Part shown: positions 24,670 through 36,109 of the stretch, in pieces
Layout: each line of letters opens with the position of its first letter
How positions within the stretch are numbered: position 1 is the stretch's first letter
From: Coenobita brevimanus
Lineage: Eukaryota > Arthropoda > Malacostraca > Decapoda > Coenobitidae
NCBI GenBank assembly: GCA_032717465.1
Contig: CM064690.1
Location: 10,765,093 to 10,829,092, forward strand
Reading direction: 5' to 3'
DNA: 64,000 nucleotides
The notes under the pieces: model-generated
Database searches by the model: none
Told to the model about the DNA's origin: nothing
The model's input: the letters and a program-made list of their open reading frames with translations, nothing else
Translations under genes and position numbers: made by a program

Positions 24670-25160
24670 ACAAACACATACACACCTCTCTAACGCCACT
24701 CCCTCCCACAGCTCGTACACATCCCCTCCTTCATGTTCCTACAAACCTCTCTAACAATGTTAACCACCACTCCCTCCCACCACTCACCCCTCCCTCCTTC
24801 ATGTTCATACAAACCCCTCTAACAATGCTAATCACACTCTCACCTGCCATTCACACCTCCTCCTTCATTTTCCTACAAACCTCTCTAACAATGCTAATCA
24901 CCATACTCCTTCCTACCACTCACACCCCCTCTCCTTCATGTTCCTATTAACCTCTCTGACAAAACTAATCGCTACTTTCACTCGCCACCCCCCCCCCCCC
25001 CTTCTTCATGTTCCCACAAAGCTTTCTAACAAAGCTGATCGCTACTTTCACCCGACACACCCTCTTCATGTTCCTGCGAACCTCTCTAACAATGCTAATC
25101 TCACTCCGTCCCTCCACTCACACACACCTGCCTTTATATGTTTCTTCACAGCTTCTGCTG
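24670..25160. repeat. Minisatellite, 60-71 bp unit, about 7 copies
   Basis: Units contain CATGTTCCTACAAACCTCTC, TAACAATGCTAATC and a C-rich CACTCACACC part. Starts fall near 24734, 24802, 24868, 24939, 25009, 25069 and 25139. ORFs across it repeat a Leu-Ser-Asn-rich motif and are not considered genes. Confidence 0.8.
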
Positions 25161-25394
25161 TCTGTTGGCTGTTTCAACGTTTTGACGCGGCCTGGGGACC
25201 TATTAATTTATTTATGACATTAATATCAGACGCATTTATCAGCCTCTGAAGAGCCCAACGCAAAAGGATGGTTATAGAATCTCCTAATTAACTTTCTGGC
25301 CAGAAATAAAGATCTTTGCATATTGTTCCAGCTGACGACGGACGGTTGAATTCAGGTCATATAAACTCAAAGTAGTTATGAGGCTGTTGTCGTT

Positions 25395-25610
25395 GTTGCT
25401 GCCCCAGGTTCATCTAAAAAAATGAACCAGATGGACTCCAGGCTCAAGATGCACCTCTCCTGCAGTCCACCATCTTCCTTCAGGAGAGAAGGAAATAGCT
25501 GAGGGACGTTTGTATAACCCAGCAGTTAAGTGCCGGTACAATCGGTGGTACCTCATGAAGGCGTCCCTCTCGAGCACAAACCACAAAAGTTGCCTGTGTT
25601 TCCATTGATC
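25395..25610. repeat. Dispersed repeat E, copy 1
   Basis: Shares with 44962-45260 the order GTTGTTG, CAGG-TCATCT, GAAC-T-CAGGCT, TGAAGGACATTTGT-like, CAGCTAAGTGCCG-like and ATGAAGGCGTC-CTC-AGCAC. Possibly a SINE, but no tRNA-like head was seen. Confidence 0.5.
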
Positions 25611-25651
25611 TGGCTAGCGTTATCTAACCTCAGTTCCATATATACTGTATA

Positions 25652-25761
<110 letters not shown>

Positions 25762-25896
25762 TATTGTATATTATGGGGATGCATATGAGAGAGTGTGGGT
25801 ATGAGTGGAAGAATTGGTTGTCTAATTTTTCTTTACTATTGATCACTATCTCACCACAACTTCGCAGTTTCTCCCTTCTTACTTGGTGGGATAACC

Positions 25897-25900
<4 letters not shown>

Positions 25901-25930
<30 letters not shown>
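25901..25930. repeat. (TG)n microsatellite
   Basis: About 15 TG units. Confidence 0.95.
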
Positions 25931-26596
25931 GGTTGAATGGTTTGTTGTTTGTTTTCCTCTCTCAGTTTATGCTCTTCTATGATGTGGAGAATATTAGTCA
26001 CCGTTATCATTATTAACATTATACTCAAAATTAGTGTCGCCATTACTACAGCCATCATCATCATTTTCCCACATCATACAAGGGTTGGGTAGGTTTCAGA
26101 ACCACAAAAGAACATTAAACAACTAAAAGAATGCATTAACAGGCTAGCCAGTGTAAAGGATCATAGGTAAATTCATTCGTCGTGCGGGCCTAAATATTTA
26201 AAGCTGTCTAGCTTCATCACACAGGCTAAGCCGTTCACAAAAAGTAGTTTCTTATGACCGTGCGATACAACTGTTTTGTCAATATATTCAAATTACAGGT
26301 GCAACCTTTCCATATACAGCAGATTTCTCTACAGGTTACTGTATTATGGATGAATACTTATCCAGACAGACACACATAAGATGTTTATTCCGGTGATTGT
26401 TAGATAATTTTGTTCAGAAGAAGGAAATTCTATAATGAAAGAGTTAATCATAAAGGGCAGTAAATTCTCACATGTTATGCGTAATATGTAAACACGTTCT
26501 CTGATGAGATGCATGAGATGAAAAGTTCTCCAACGCTCTCTATTTGGCTGGGGGAAAGTTATGAAAATGTATTTATTTAATCCTTTTCAATACGAT

Positions 26597-27066
26597 CTAT
26601 CTATCTATCTATCTATAGCCCGACGCCCTAATCCCGCAAAGGGTGGCCGCAGACAAAACGCCTCCAAGTCACTCTGTCACCCACCATTCGACTACCCTCC
26701 CCCCAACTCACCCCCCCCTCCCTCATATACCTCTCAACTCCATCCCTCCACCTCATCCTCGGTCTACCCCTCCCTCTCCCTCCCTCCACCTCACCTACAT
26801 AAACCCTCTTAGTCAGTCTTTCTTTCTCCATTCTCTCCACATGTCCAAACCACCTCAGTGTATTTCTCCTAATCTTTTCAACCACATCCACATCTACCCC
26901 ACAACGTTCCTTCACTTCTTCATTCGTCAACCTGTCCCTCCACGTCACTCCACATGCTCCTCTCAAGTAACTCATTTCCACTGCTCTCACTCTTGACTTG
27001 TTCCCCTCTTGCAAGGTCCACGCCTCGCTTCCATACGTCAGGGTAGGGATCACAATACCATCATGC
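26597..27066 (-). mobile_element. LINE-B copy, 3' fragment with open frame
   Basis: The minus strand encodes IVIPTLTYGSEAWTL, RAVEMSYLRGACGVTWRDRL, LRWFGHVERM, GRGRPRMRWRDGVERYM and WRRFVCGHPLRD, then a stop. The blocks match the C-terminal third of the ORF at 38220-39308. It is 5' truncated at about 27066, within the stretch that reads ATGACAGTATTGTGATACC in the longer copy. The 3' end runs into (TATC)n, in coding sense (GATA)n, at 26597-26617. Confidence 0.88.
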
Positions 27067-28125
27067 TCATGTTTAAAATTTCCTGTCATCAACTTACGGG
27101 AATTACATTCACCAGAGAAATGACCTACACAGCCAGAGGGAAAAGTACAGTATACGGATGCGGACACAGATGTCCTCCAACAGCTAAAACATTAATACTG
27201 ACATTTAACAAACATAGTAGAATCATGTTCTCGAACATGCAGCAGCCATGTGTACACAGCGGTGACTGATGACATTGCTCGAGAGAAAGGCTTCAGCATG
27301 TCTGAAGCAGACATATCGTCATCATGTGTCTATGACAGTGCCCTTCATTATGCTAACAGCAGATGGTGTATTGTTGGCTGCATCTGCAACAGTGGTGCAA
27401 TGTGGACAGATGGACGAACACCTTCATGAGTACTGGGTACCAATATTATTGTTGAGGAGGAAAGACGACACACACCATCGATATTATGTTTCTGACTGCT
27501 GCATTCATGCTTGTAGTGTGTTGCTAATCTGCTACAACCATGCTTGGTGCAGAAAACGCCCACAGAATTGCCACCAACTTACTTCCAACCAATGTTACTG
27601 TCCATGACATAAGTGCTTCCATCTTGCGTGTGGACGTGTTCATGGTTATATTTTAAGAATGTAATGAACACATTTGTAGCAAGTGTGTCCGTGCCATAAC
27701 CCTTTCACTGGTATGCTGATGTCCCGGTGTTTCATTATAGTTATCTCCTGACGGTTTTGTTCACCATAAACAAACCCTAACAGTCAAACAGCTAATGCAC
27801 GACAAAGGAAGTTTCAAATGGCGTATAAAGCGAGTGAGAAAGTTCACTTTTGACATTTAAGTAAAGTCTCTTTACGTCTTTCACTATCTTGATGATGTTT
27901 ATGTAATTTCTTTCTGGTTATTTTCCGAAGATTGAACTCATTCATTATCCAGTCAAAGAGGAAATAAATGAGGAGGAAAGTTTCATATAGCATATCTTTG
28001 AAAGTACAGTAATATTTTGTTGATGAATTTATCACTGAGGCAGATTATGGCCAACAATAATCTGTCAATGAACATCTCTGGTTAAGAAACAATTGAACAG
28101 TCTTGCATTCTCTTTAATGGATCCA
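27067..28125. other. No gene recognised
   Basis: Two short ORFs (27009-27269 and 27269-27607) overlap by one base but show no domain I can name. The rest is AT-rich. Nothing further seen. Confidence 0.4.
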
Positions 28126-28318
28126 TTCAGTCCGATTACGTATAATCTATTTTGTTATTGTTAGCTTCAAACAATTACATTAAACTTGCAGAGACCTTTC
28201 CAACTGGAGGGCCTACAGATGGCATTAGTAAACCTCTTTAGTAAAATAGGCCTGACTATGTAAAAAAATCGTCTGGTAAAATAAAGACTAGAAAAACAAA
28301 TATGTCGTTGGACTGAAG
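28126..28318. mobile_element. Candidate MITE with TTCAGTCC termini, copy 1
   Basis: Left end TTCAGTCCGATTACGTAT and, in reverse complement, right end TTCAGTCCAACGACATAT. Length is about 190 bp and no ORF is present. A similar element lies at 42247-42447. No convincing target duplication was found, so the class is unknown. Confidence 0.45.
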
Positions 28319-28328
28319 GGAGGGATTC

Positions 28329-28559
<231 letters not shown>

Positions 28560-28599
28560 ACAAAAACGTAAAATCACAGAAACGACAAATGGTGCCAGG

Positions 28600-29145
28600 C
28601 ACAACAAACCTCGTCCGACAGAAGTTATTTTATTTTCAACCGTTTTCAAGTTATAGCACTCTGAAAATCCGTGATCTTGAGTTTGACCCTCCAAGGTCAC
28701 TCAGAGTCAAAGGTCATGGTGCGAAATAAAAGCCCATGTGAGACTTCCTATACTGTATCTTGGTAGTAGTAACTGTATCTTCAACCAGTTTCGAGTTATA
28801 GTCCCCTGAATATCGGTGATACTGAATTTTTACCCTTTCAAGGTTACTTAAGGTTAAAGGTCATGGCACCAATTAAAAGCCCACATGGGACCTCCTCTAT
28901 GTTGATAATAATAAATATCTATCTGCAACGAGCTTCGAGTTATAGTCCTCTGAATATCCTAGACCTTGAGTCTGACCTTCCAAGATCACTCAAGGTCAAA
29001 GGTCTTGGTGCCAAATGAAAGCCCATATGGGAGTTCCAGCATGCTGATAATAGTAAATATTTATATCTTCAACCGGTTTCAGTTTATAGCCCTCTGAAAA
29101 TCCATGACCTAGATTTTGGCCTTTCAGGCTCACTCGATTACCTCC
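28600..29145. repeat. Tandem repeat, 134-155 bp unit, about 3.5 copies
   Basis: Each unit has TTTCGAGTTATAGTCC-CTGAA, GACCTTGAGT-TGACC, CAAGGTCAAAGGTCATGG and AAAGCCCATATGGGA-type blocks. The CAAC anchor recurs near 28637, 28792, 28926 and 29070. The GACCTTGAC-type words are also found in the repeat at 4.2-5.0 kb. Confidence 0.8.
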
Positions 29146-29396
29146 AAAATTTATTCACTTCCTTTTGGGACCAGTGTCCAAATATCCTGAAAGCTTCATG
29201 TAATTTCAGTCCTCCGTTTTTCCGTACTGTTGCTAATAACGAAATTCAACCAACAACAATACCTCGCCTGACTCCGTCCGGGCGGGGTAAACATATACTC
29301 AGTCACTCACTCACTCACTTAATTCTGAAAGCCCGAATGATGAGCGAGTGAAATTGTTGCCTATTTTCGTTGGGGACTCTGGTGATAGCTTCCCTA

Positions 29397-29399
<3 letters not shown>

Positions 29400-29452
<53 letters not shown>
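29400..29452. repeat. (TG)n microsatellite
   Basis: About 26 TG units, followed at 29500-29585 by a GAT-rich imperfect repeat. Confidence 0.95.
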
Positions 29453-29453
<1 letters not shown>

Positions 29454-29589
29454 TTTTACCTACTTCTGATTCCTGTGTACCTCGATTAATATACAGTGAA
29501 TATGATTATGAATATGATGATGACGGTGATGAGGAGGAGGATGGCAATACCGGTGATGATGACGGTGATGATGATGACGAATATGGAAG

Positions 29590-30498
29590 CCTGATCCCAT
29601 CACTCCACAACACACACCTAACTCGGCCCTTCTCACTGTGGGGTCCATGCTGTAAAATAATGACACCACTGGGCAAAAAAGGGATGTCTACGTTTCACTG
29701 TAGGACGATCACAGAATACCGCCAGTGTGTCAAGTACAGGGTGGAATAATGGAGGAAGAGTGATACAGGGTTGTCGTAGAGATGTGAAAAAAAAGAAAAA
29801 GGTAGTTTCTGCATTGTGCAGAGGGCAATATACGGTTGGCACCGAGATGTACATAGCAGGTTATTTCTGCACACATTAATGCACAATACATTCGCAGTCT
29901 TTGCACGTCTGAATCATGAGGGAGACAATGTTTGTCCATAAGGTCATCAATAATCATAGTTCCTTAAGTGCGTAGAATAAAAGCCATATTGATGTGGTAT
30001 TTAATAATCAAAATTATTGCAAAATTACTTCCTAGCGTTTGGCACACTTTTGTAAGCCATGAAGTAAATTCATTTTGCTAACATCATCTGCTTCTTCCAT
30101 GCTCGTCTAATCTCAGCCCTTCCCTGTACTTAACCATATCTTCCGTCCACACTAAAGAACTCTATGCCTAGTAAAGGGGCATTGTTATAGCAGGATTAGG
30201 AGGAGGATAGGATAGGTCCAAGGCACAGGCGATGAAACAGAGGATACTTGGAACAATCAGTGGTATGGTGTACGATTGATTATTTGATTAGTGCGGACAG
30301 GCGTAACCTTGTAGTATTCACTGCACAAGCTCAATGGCAGGCTTAGGACTCTTACTCACGACAGAGAGCCCTCCAAACAAACAAACAGGGTCTCGTGGGC
30401 GCCCAGGCCTGCATGTCTTTACTTTCGACTCCTCCCCTTCACCTTTCACCCTTCCCTCCTCACCCGTTTCTCTCTCCCTTCTCCTTTTTCCGTATCCC
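29590..30498. other. No gene recognised
   Basis: Unclassified sequence with only short uninformative ORFs. Confidence 0.4.
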
Positions 30499-30565
<67 letters not shown>

Positions 30566-30639
30566 GCTAGAAAACAAAGTACTAAAAAACAAACAAGCAA
30601 AAACAACACATGCACACACAAAAACAGACAAACAAGCAA

Positions 30640-30674
<35 letters not shown>
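30499..30674. repeat. (CA)n microsatellites
   Basis: Two CA tracts, about 30499-30564 and 30644-30674, joined by AAACAAACAAGCA-type sequence. Confidence 0.95.
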
Positions 30675-30675
<1 letters not shown>

Positions 30676-30959
30676 AAATATACCTCCCATGACTCACAGT
30701 TTACAGGGTGGTAACAGTCAGTTTAAGTGCCGTATTCTCGTTGCATTAGTAGGCTCCCCAACACCTCTAGGCTAGACGTTTAAAACAAATGATGACTAAA
30801 GTGTAGTTGTTTTAACGTCACAAAAGTCTCTAACTGCTTGTAACTCAACTGTAATCCTTGAATTTGACTAGTAACCAAGGAAACTCACACCTACCTCATA
30901 ACTAAAAGTTTAACAAACCATGCAAACACGTCATAGTTTTCAAGATGTGGGAGTGGTTC

Positions 30960-31805
30960 ACGTCCGTCAGGTGAAAACAAACCGACTATAGTCACTCGCC
31001 TCTAAGTGGTATTATATAAGCAATAAACTCCGAACAGTCCTCGAAATAGGAGTAAAACCATTACAGGCCACATCGGTCGCAGCATCTTAGCCCATTAGAC
31101 TGCCAGGCGTTCTTTTATTACCCGTCCCGGCCCCGGAGGGGCTTGGGGACGGGTATTGTTTTCACTCGGTTTGTCTGTTTGTTTATTTGTCTGCCTGTCT
31201 GTCTGTTAACAACTTTACCCGAAAACTTCTGATGCAATTTTGACTAAAATTACAAGGATGATGGGCTATGACCTGATCAACCGATTAAATTTTGGGCCAA
31301 ACTGGGCCAAAGCCCTGGCTGTGGGGCCAAAAAATGTAATAAAACGGGGACGGGTAAAATTCGTTTTTTCGTCATAACTCCTTTCAAATTCGTCATATCG
31401 AAATGAAACCAAAACCTAAAGGTGCATCTTTCAAATCTGCATTCCATAGCATGCCTCATTACATTAGTGGGGTCACTTCCCAGTTAGCGGTATGGGGGTC
31501 AGTGTCAGATGGGTCGGGCCTAAAAATTAAAATGGGCATAAAATCGTCAATTTTCACCCGATTTACTCCAAACTTGATATGTGACATCTTTACCTAGATA
31601 TTCTGTTGTGTTTATACGCCAGCAGTAAAATGACTGCCGGGGACGGGTTTGCTGTGCCTTGGCGCCACTTCTTGTTGGTACTATTTTTACCACCAAACTC
31701 AGAGTGGTTTCCTGGGCTGCATTTTTTTTTTTTTTTTTTACGGTGAGTGTAGAGCCACTTGAACGTAGCATTACGTCGAGTTGCGTGGACAGAGGGCGCC
31801 CCGAC
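30960..31805 (-). mobile_element. SINE-C copy 5, split by a 0.55-kb insertion
   Basis: 30960-31109 matches the 3' and tRNA-like half of SINE-C on the minus strand (plus-strand reading: GTCACTCGCCTCTAAGTGG up to AGACTGCCAGGCG). The body resumes at about 31655 (TTGGCGCCACTTC, TTTTTACCACCAAACTCAGA, GTGGTTTCCTGG) and ends near 31805 (GCATTACGTCGAGTTGCGTGG). An internal polyA/T run lies at 31722-31739. The interrupting segment is listed separately. Confidence 0.65.
31110..31654. mobile_element. Unclassified 545-bp element with GC-rich palindromic end
   Basis: It interrupts SINE-C copy 5. The flanks TGCCAGGCG (31101-31109) and TGCCTTGGCG (31655-31664) look like a diverged 9-10-bp target duplication. 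Near the left end ACCCGTCCC (31120-31128) pairs with GGGACGGGT (31146-31154), with a CCCC/GGGG inner stem. The right end has GGGGACGGGT (about 31639-31648), so ACCCGTCCC also forms a terminal inverted repeat. Inside is a TGTCTGTCTGTTAACAA stretch found in related dispersed repeats. No coding capacity is seen. Confidence 0.55.
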
Positions 31806-34563
31806 TTACCAACTGAAGCTCCTGCGTACCATGATTTGCATATTAAATTTTAGAGGAAACTAAAAACATTAACTTCTAATATGATGTAGTGCCCGGAAGT
31901 GATAATGAGTTGTATCTAGTTTATTTTATATGACCGAAAGTTCGGTTAAGTGAGAGTGAGTGGCCGAGGCATGGCTGTTACCATGCGGACGTACCAGAAC
32001 ATAGATTAATTACCTAGTTGCTAATCACTTTTTTTTTTCCTACTGTAATTCACTAGTATTAAGTCTATAATATAAAATCTCGAGTCGATGGGAACATGTG
32101 CCTTTGTTCACATAATCCAGCATAATGTACGCGTGCGCAAAGTGATGTAAAGCACGATAATTTTCATTATTTTTCGATGTAAGGGTATAAAGTGAGAGGT
32201 GATGTTGAGCAATTATTGTAACTAAAGAATGTTATTTTTTGGGGGGTAATCGATTGTAAGGGGAAGGACATCACACTGAGTCTATCTCGATTCTGTAATA
32301 ATTAAAATCTTAAATTGCGTGCGCCGTCATCCCCCCCTTCCCTTGGCATCACGCAGTTTGGCGTGTCTCACTCGCTCACCGGCCATGATAGGTGGGAGCT
32401 GGTCGGTACTGTCGTCATCCTCCCCCACCCACCCCCTCCAAGGAATTCTGTAAGTAATTTGATATTGATGATATGTCTGATAGGTTGAAGCGTGAATAGT
32501 GATATCACACGAGTGATAATAGTGACGAAATTAAGAAACTGACTCGGGTAGAATCAAGTGTTTTCATTCCTCAAGGAGTGTTACGGTGACGCCATTAGCC
32601 TTTGGAGAAGCGAGTCCTGTGTTTCCGCTCACCTCCCCTACATTTGTGAGCTGAATAGTGAGGTATTTCCTATATATTTGTGTACTGTACTTTATATTAT
32701 TTAGTAACTAGAATACGAAATGCTACAGAGTTCTGTCCGAGCCTCAGAGAAATGTGTGATTTTTGTAGGCCAAGTATCAGGTGCCCAGGGACTGAATTAT
32801 TATTGTGTTTAAATGACTTTGCAGTTCAGTACTTATTAGGGCTGTGTTGCGAGTTAATGTTCACGTAGTTATTTTGTGAGGCACAATGATATTGATGCAG
32901 TGGTGATTTTCATGGTTAGAATTACAGTTATTCATGCTTACTGTATTTGTTACAGTATTTTCTCTTCCATGTTATCCCTACAATAAGTATTATTTTGAGC
33001 AGACCTATGTGTCTGTAGTGCCATGTGTTATTCTATTATTACTCGAGATGCCGAGTGTTGTAACTCCTGTTTCTTTATTATGAGACCTTCCTGATCATGT
33101 GGAGGGATTACTTGCATTGGGAAGAATAGTTATTCATTATTCATATTAACTTCTAGCGGGTCCAAGTGTGGAGGGCTACGTACCAGTGAGTGAGTCAAAA
33201 TCCAAGTCCAGGCGTGGAGATCAAGGTCCCAGTGCGTGAGTCAAGGTCCCAGTGTGGAAGTTAAGGTCGGGAGTGGCAAAGGACTGGACCAGTGAAATTT
33301 GTGCTCAGAGGGACGATTATGAAGAAACACATTGGACTGGGACAGAGGAGCTAAGTTTTGTGGATTTGATATTAGGACTATATAGAGATATATTTTCCGA
33401 ACAATGTGCCAACTGATTCATGTTTAATCTGTAAAGCAAGTAGCTGGGGAAGATTTCTACTTTTTGGTCTTGTTAATACACATTCCCTCCCACTCGAACT
33501 TTATTGTTTGTATAACCCTTGAGAACTGGTGGTATAGAGCTTACCTAGTAGTTTGTTAATGTACAACTTAGAAGCATTCTGGGAAACTGCGAAGGTTGGG
33601 CTTGGGTTGGCCTAGTTGGAGACTGGCCCCGTCATTTTGGCATGCTACCACTCTTAACTTGACGACTTGAAATTTAATAAACGCAACTGAAGAGGACGCT
33701 AATGGGAGAGAGTCTCCATCAATCTGAGTTCCCGACCGTTCCACCACACATTGGTCATCAATAGTGACTTGTTTTCTGCCCCTGTTGACCATGTAAAAAG
33801 TCTGGATCGCAGAGGTGACTACAATAACAAGTACAAAATTCCTTATTATATATAGGACCATATGGGGTGTGGAAGTCTTTAAGGCGCGAATGACTGACCG
33901 CACTGCTCCTACAGATGTTCCAGCACCAAGAGAAAGATAAAATACCCAAAGTTTAAAGGTAAAGTGGTAATTGCCAATTTCACAACTCCATCGAGGTATC
34001 AGGGTCCTAGGCTAGGCTACCGTAGTCCAATATAAGCAATGGAAGAAGATCAGCCAACTCCTCTTGAAGGCATTACATGATCATTTAAACTTCAATCGCC
34101 TCTTGGGGATCAAACTTATGATGACAAAATATATTATTTAACAGTCTCTGCATTTCTACCGAGCCCATTTCTTAGGACGATGATGTTGATGAATATTGAT
34201 AATACTGCACAGCACATGGCATTTTGCAGCATTTACCTCTTGTCCAGTCGACTATGAATCTCTTGTCGGGGTTTCGTTGGTTCTGAATTATACTGTTGTC
34301 TTTCGAACTGGAAAACAAAAAGCGTAAACATTTGTTGGCTCGTAGCCCCTTCACTTCGATTATATTTTCGTTTTATTCCTACTCACCAGACGAGCTTATA
34401 TTATTACCTATGAGTGTTCCTCCTCGGTATATTACTCAGATCTGTGGCCTGCCCACGCTATGTTTATTTAGAAGGAAGACTCTGTTGTCACACTTTTACC
34501 GGTGTCGTATGCACGGAGTGACTTATGCTGGAAGTTGCCGTTCCCTTCTCTATTTAGCCTGAA
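31806..34563. other. Unclassified single-copy-looking region
   Basis: No repeat of other window sequence and no recognisable protein domain. A short repeated GTCAAGGTCCCAGTG element lies at 33225-33260. The minus ORF 33568-33903 has one hydrophobic stretch (MVLYIIRNFVLVIVV) but no recognisable family. TGTTACGGTGACG at about 32579 resembles the LTR starts of this window, but no matching end was found. This is the longest stretch here without an assigned repeat. Confidence 0.35.
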
Positions 34564-34625
34564 TTAACCTAACCTATACCAACCCTACTCTACTGTTAAC
34601 CTAACCTAACCTTACCTTTTCCTGG
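34564..34625. repeat. CCTAA-like short repeats
   Basis: AACCTAACC appears several times in imperfect form. It resembles arthropod TTAGG telomere repeats, but the run is too short and irregular to call interstitial telomere. Confidence 0.35.
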
Positions 34626-34935
34626 ATCAACCTAATTGAAATAAACCTAGAATAAACAAACCATAATTCACGACATGACTAACTTCACAATCTGTCTGTA
34701 ACATATATATATTTATTTGTATATATCAGTATATCGACCAATAGTTACTTATAGGTTGATAAGACATCCAGCTATCTTCCTGACACATGTATCTCATAAA
34801 ATGTTGCTGATAAATGGCACAATACTTGAGATAACATGCAGATACTTTCAGCATTGCAGCTAAAAGGGCACTCGACGCATGTGCACTGAGTGGAATGGTA
34901 ATTTCCAGCTTAAGTCACTCCGTGAATGCGACATC

Positions 34936-34938
<3 letters not shown>
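34626..34938. other. No gene recognised
   Basis: AT-rich sequence, nothing seen. Confidence 0.4.
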
Positions 34939-34983
<45 letters not shown>

Positions 34984-35845
34984 GAGGGAATGATGAGAGG
35001 GAAAGGCGGAGAGTAGCGAACTGGGGGAAGGAGGAGGACAGGGCGAGAAGGAAAGATGAAGAAAAAGAGAATGCAAAGACGATGAAAGGGATGGATGGAA
35101 AGAGGATGGTAGGGAATGAGAGACGAAGGAAAGGAGGGAACGAAAGCGAAGAGATGGAGGAGGGAGAAAGGGAGAGTGATGAGAGAAGAAGGGAAGGAAA
35201 GGAAAGGGACAAGAAGGTAGTTAAAGAAGGGAAGGAAAGGGACAGGAAGGTAGTTAAGGAAGGGGGGGGGAAAGGGACAAGAAGGTAGTTGAAGAAGGGA
35301 AGGAAAGGGACAGGAAGGTAGTTAAGGAAGGGGGGGGAAAGGGTCAAGAAGGTAGTTGAAGAAGAGAAGTAAAGGGACAAGAAGGTAGTTAAAGAAGGGA
35401 AGGAAAGAGACAAGAAGGTAGTTAAAGAAGAGAAGGAAAGGGACAAGAAGTTAAAGAAGAGGTGGTAGAAGGGAGGGTGGTTACGGAGGGAAAGAAGGGG
35501 AAGGGAGGAAGGGAAGGACGATTAGGGAAGGAATGTTAGAATGATGAAAAGTAAAAGAAGTAAGGAAGGGGAAAAGCTGTTATGGGGGAAGTGAGGATGC
35601 TGACGGAGGGAAAGAGAGAGGGAGGAAAGAGACGATTGGTAATTGGAGATAGGAGAAACGAAGAGTAAATGGGCTGAAAGAGAGAAGAAAATGGAGAATG
35701 GAGCGAAGGAGGAAGAGAAGATAGGAGGAAGTGAGGGAGGCAGGGGGTAAGATGGTGACCGAGAAATAAGGAGGATAGGAAATAGGGAGGTAGAGAAGGT
35801 AAAAAAAAAAAGTAATGGGGGAGGGGGTGGGAGAAGAGCAAAGCA
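34939..35845. repeat. About 900-bp polypurine tract with (AG)n and a GGAAGG minisatellite
   Basis: The plus strand is almost only A and G. It starts with an (AG)n run (34939-34978). An array of roughly 30-60-bp units with GACAAGAAGGTAGTTAAAGA and GGGAAGGAAAGG covers about 35203-35455. It then continues as irregular purine-rich sequence. ORFs on both strands (Arg-Glu-Lys-rich plus, Ser-Leu-Phe-rich minus) follow from base composition. Confidence 0.9.
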
Positions 35846-36028
35846 TTGCACAAAAATCAATCGTCTGGGGACTGTAAGAAATTAAAGAATATTAGATGCT
35901 ATAAGACCATTAGTGAAGTTAATCTGGACCATGGTGATGACAACGACGACGGTAATGGTAACAGCAGAGGAAGGATAAGCCACAACAATCACCTCCCATA
36001 ACAACACACACTGTATATTGGACGAGGG

Positions 36029-36030
<2 letters not shown>
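35846..36030. other. No gene recognised
   Basis: Nothing identified between the polypurine tract and the (TG)n tract. Confidence 0.4.

Positions 36031-36109
<79 letters not shown>
36031..36109. repeat. (TG)n microsatellite
   Basis: About 39 TG units. Confidence 0.97.

Noticed and set aside
24630..25249. ORFs of about 105 codons with LSNNAN-like repeats
   Set aside because: Follow the 60-71-bp minisatellite; period not constant and frames interrupted.
33568..33903. 111-codon minus-strand ORF with a possible membrane segment
   Set aside because: No recognisable family, overlapping alternative frames and no supporting context; too little to call a gene.
34564..34625. Interstitial telomere repeat (TTAGG)n
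   Set aside because: Only two or three consecutive CCTAA units with many deviations; expected by chance in repeat-rich DNA.
34934..35446. 170-codon Ser/Leu/Phe-rich ORF and its Arg/Glu/Lys-rich counterpart
   Set aside because: A polypurine/polypyrimidine strand rarely makes stops in some frames; composition explains both.
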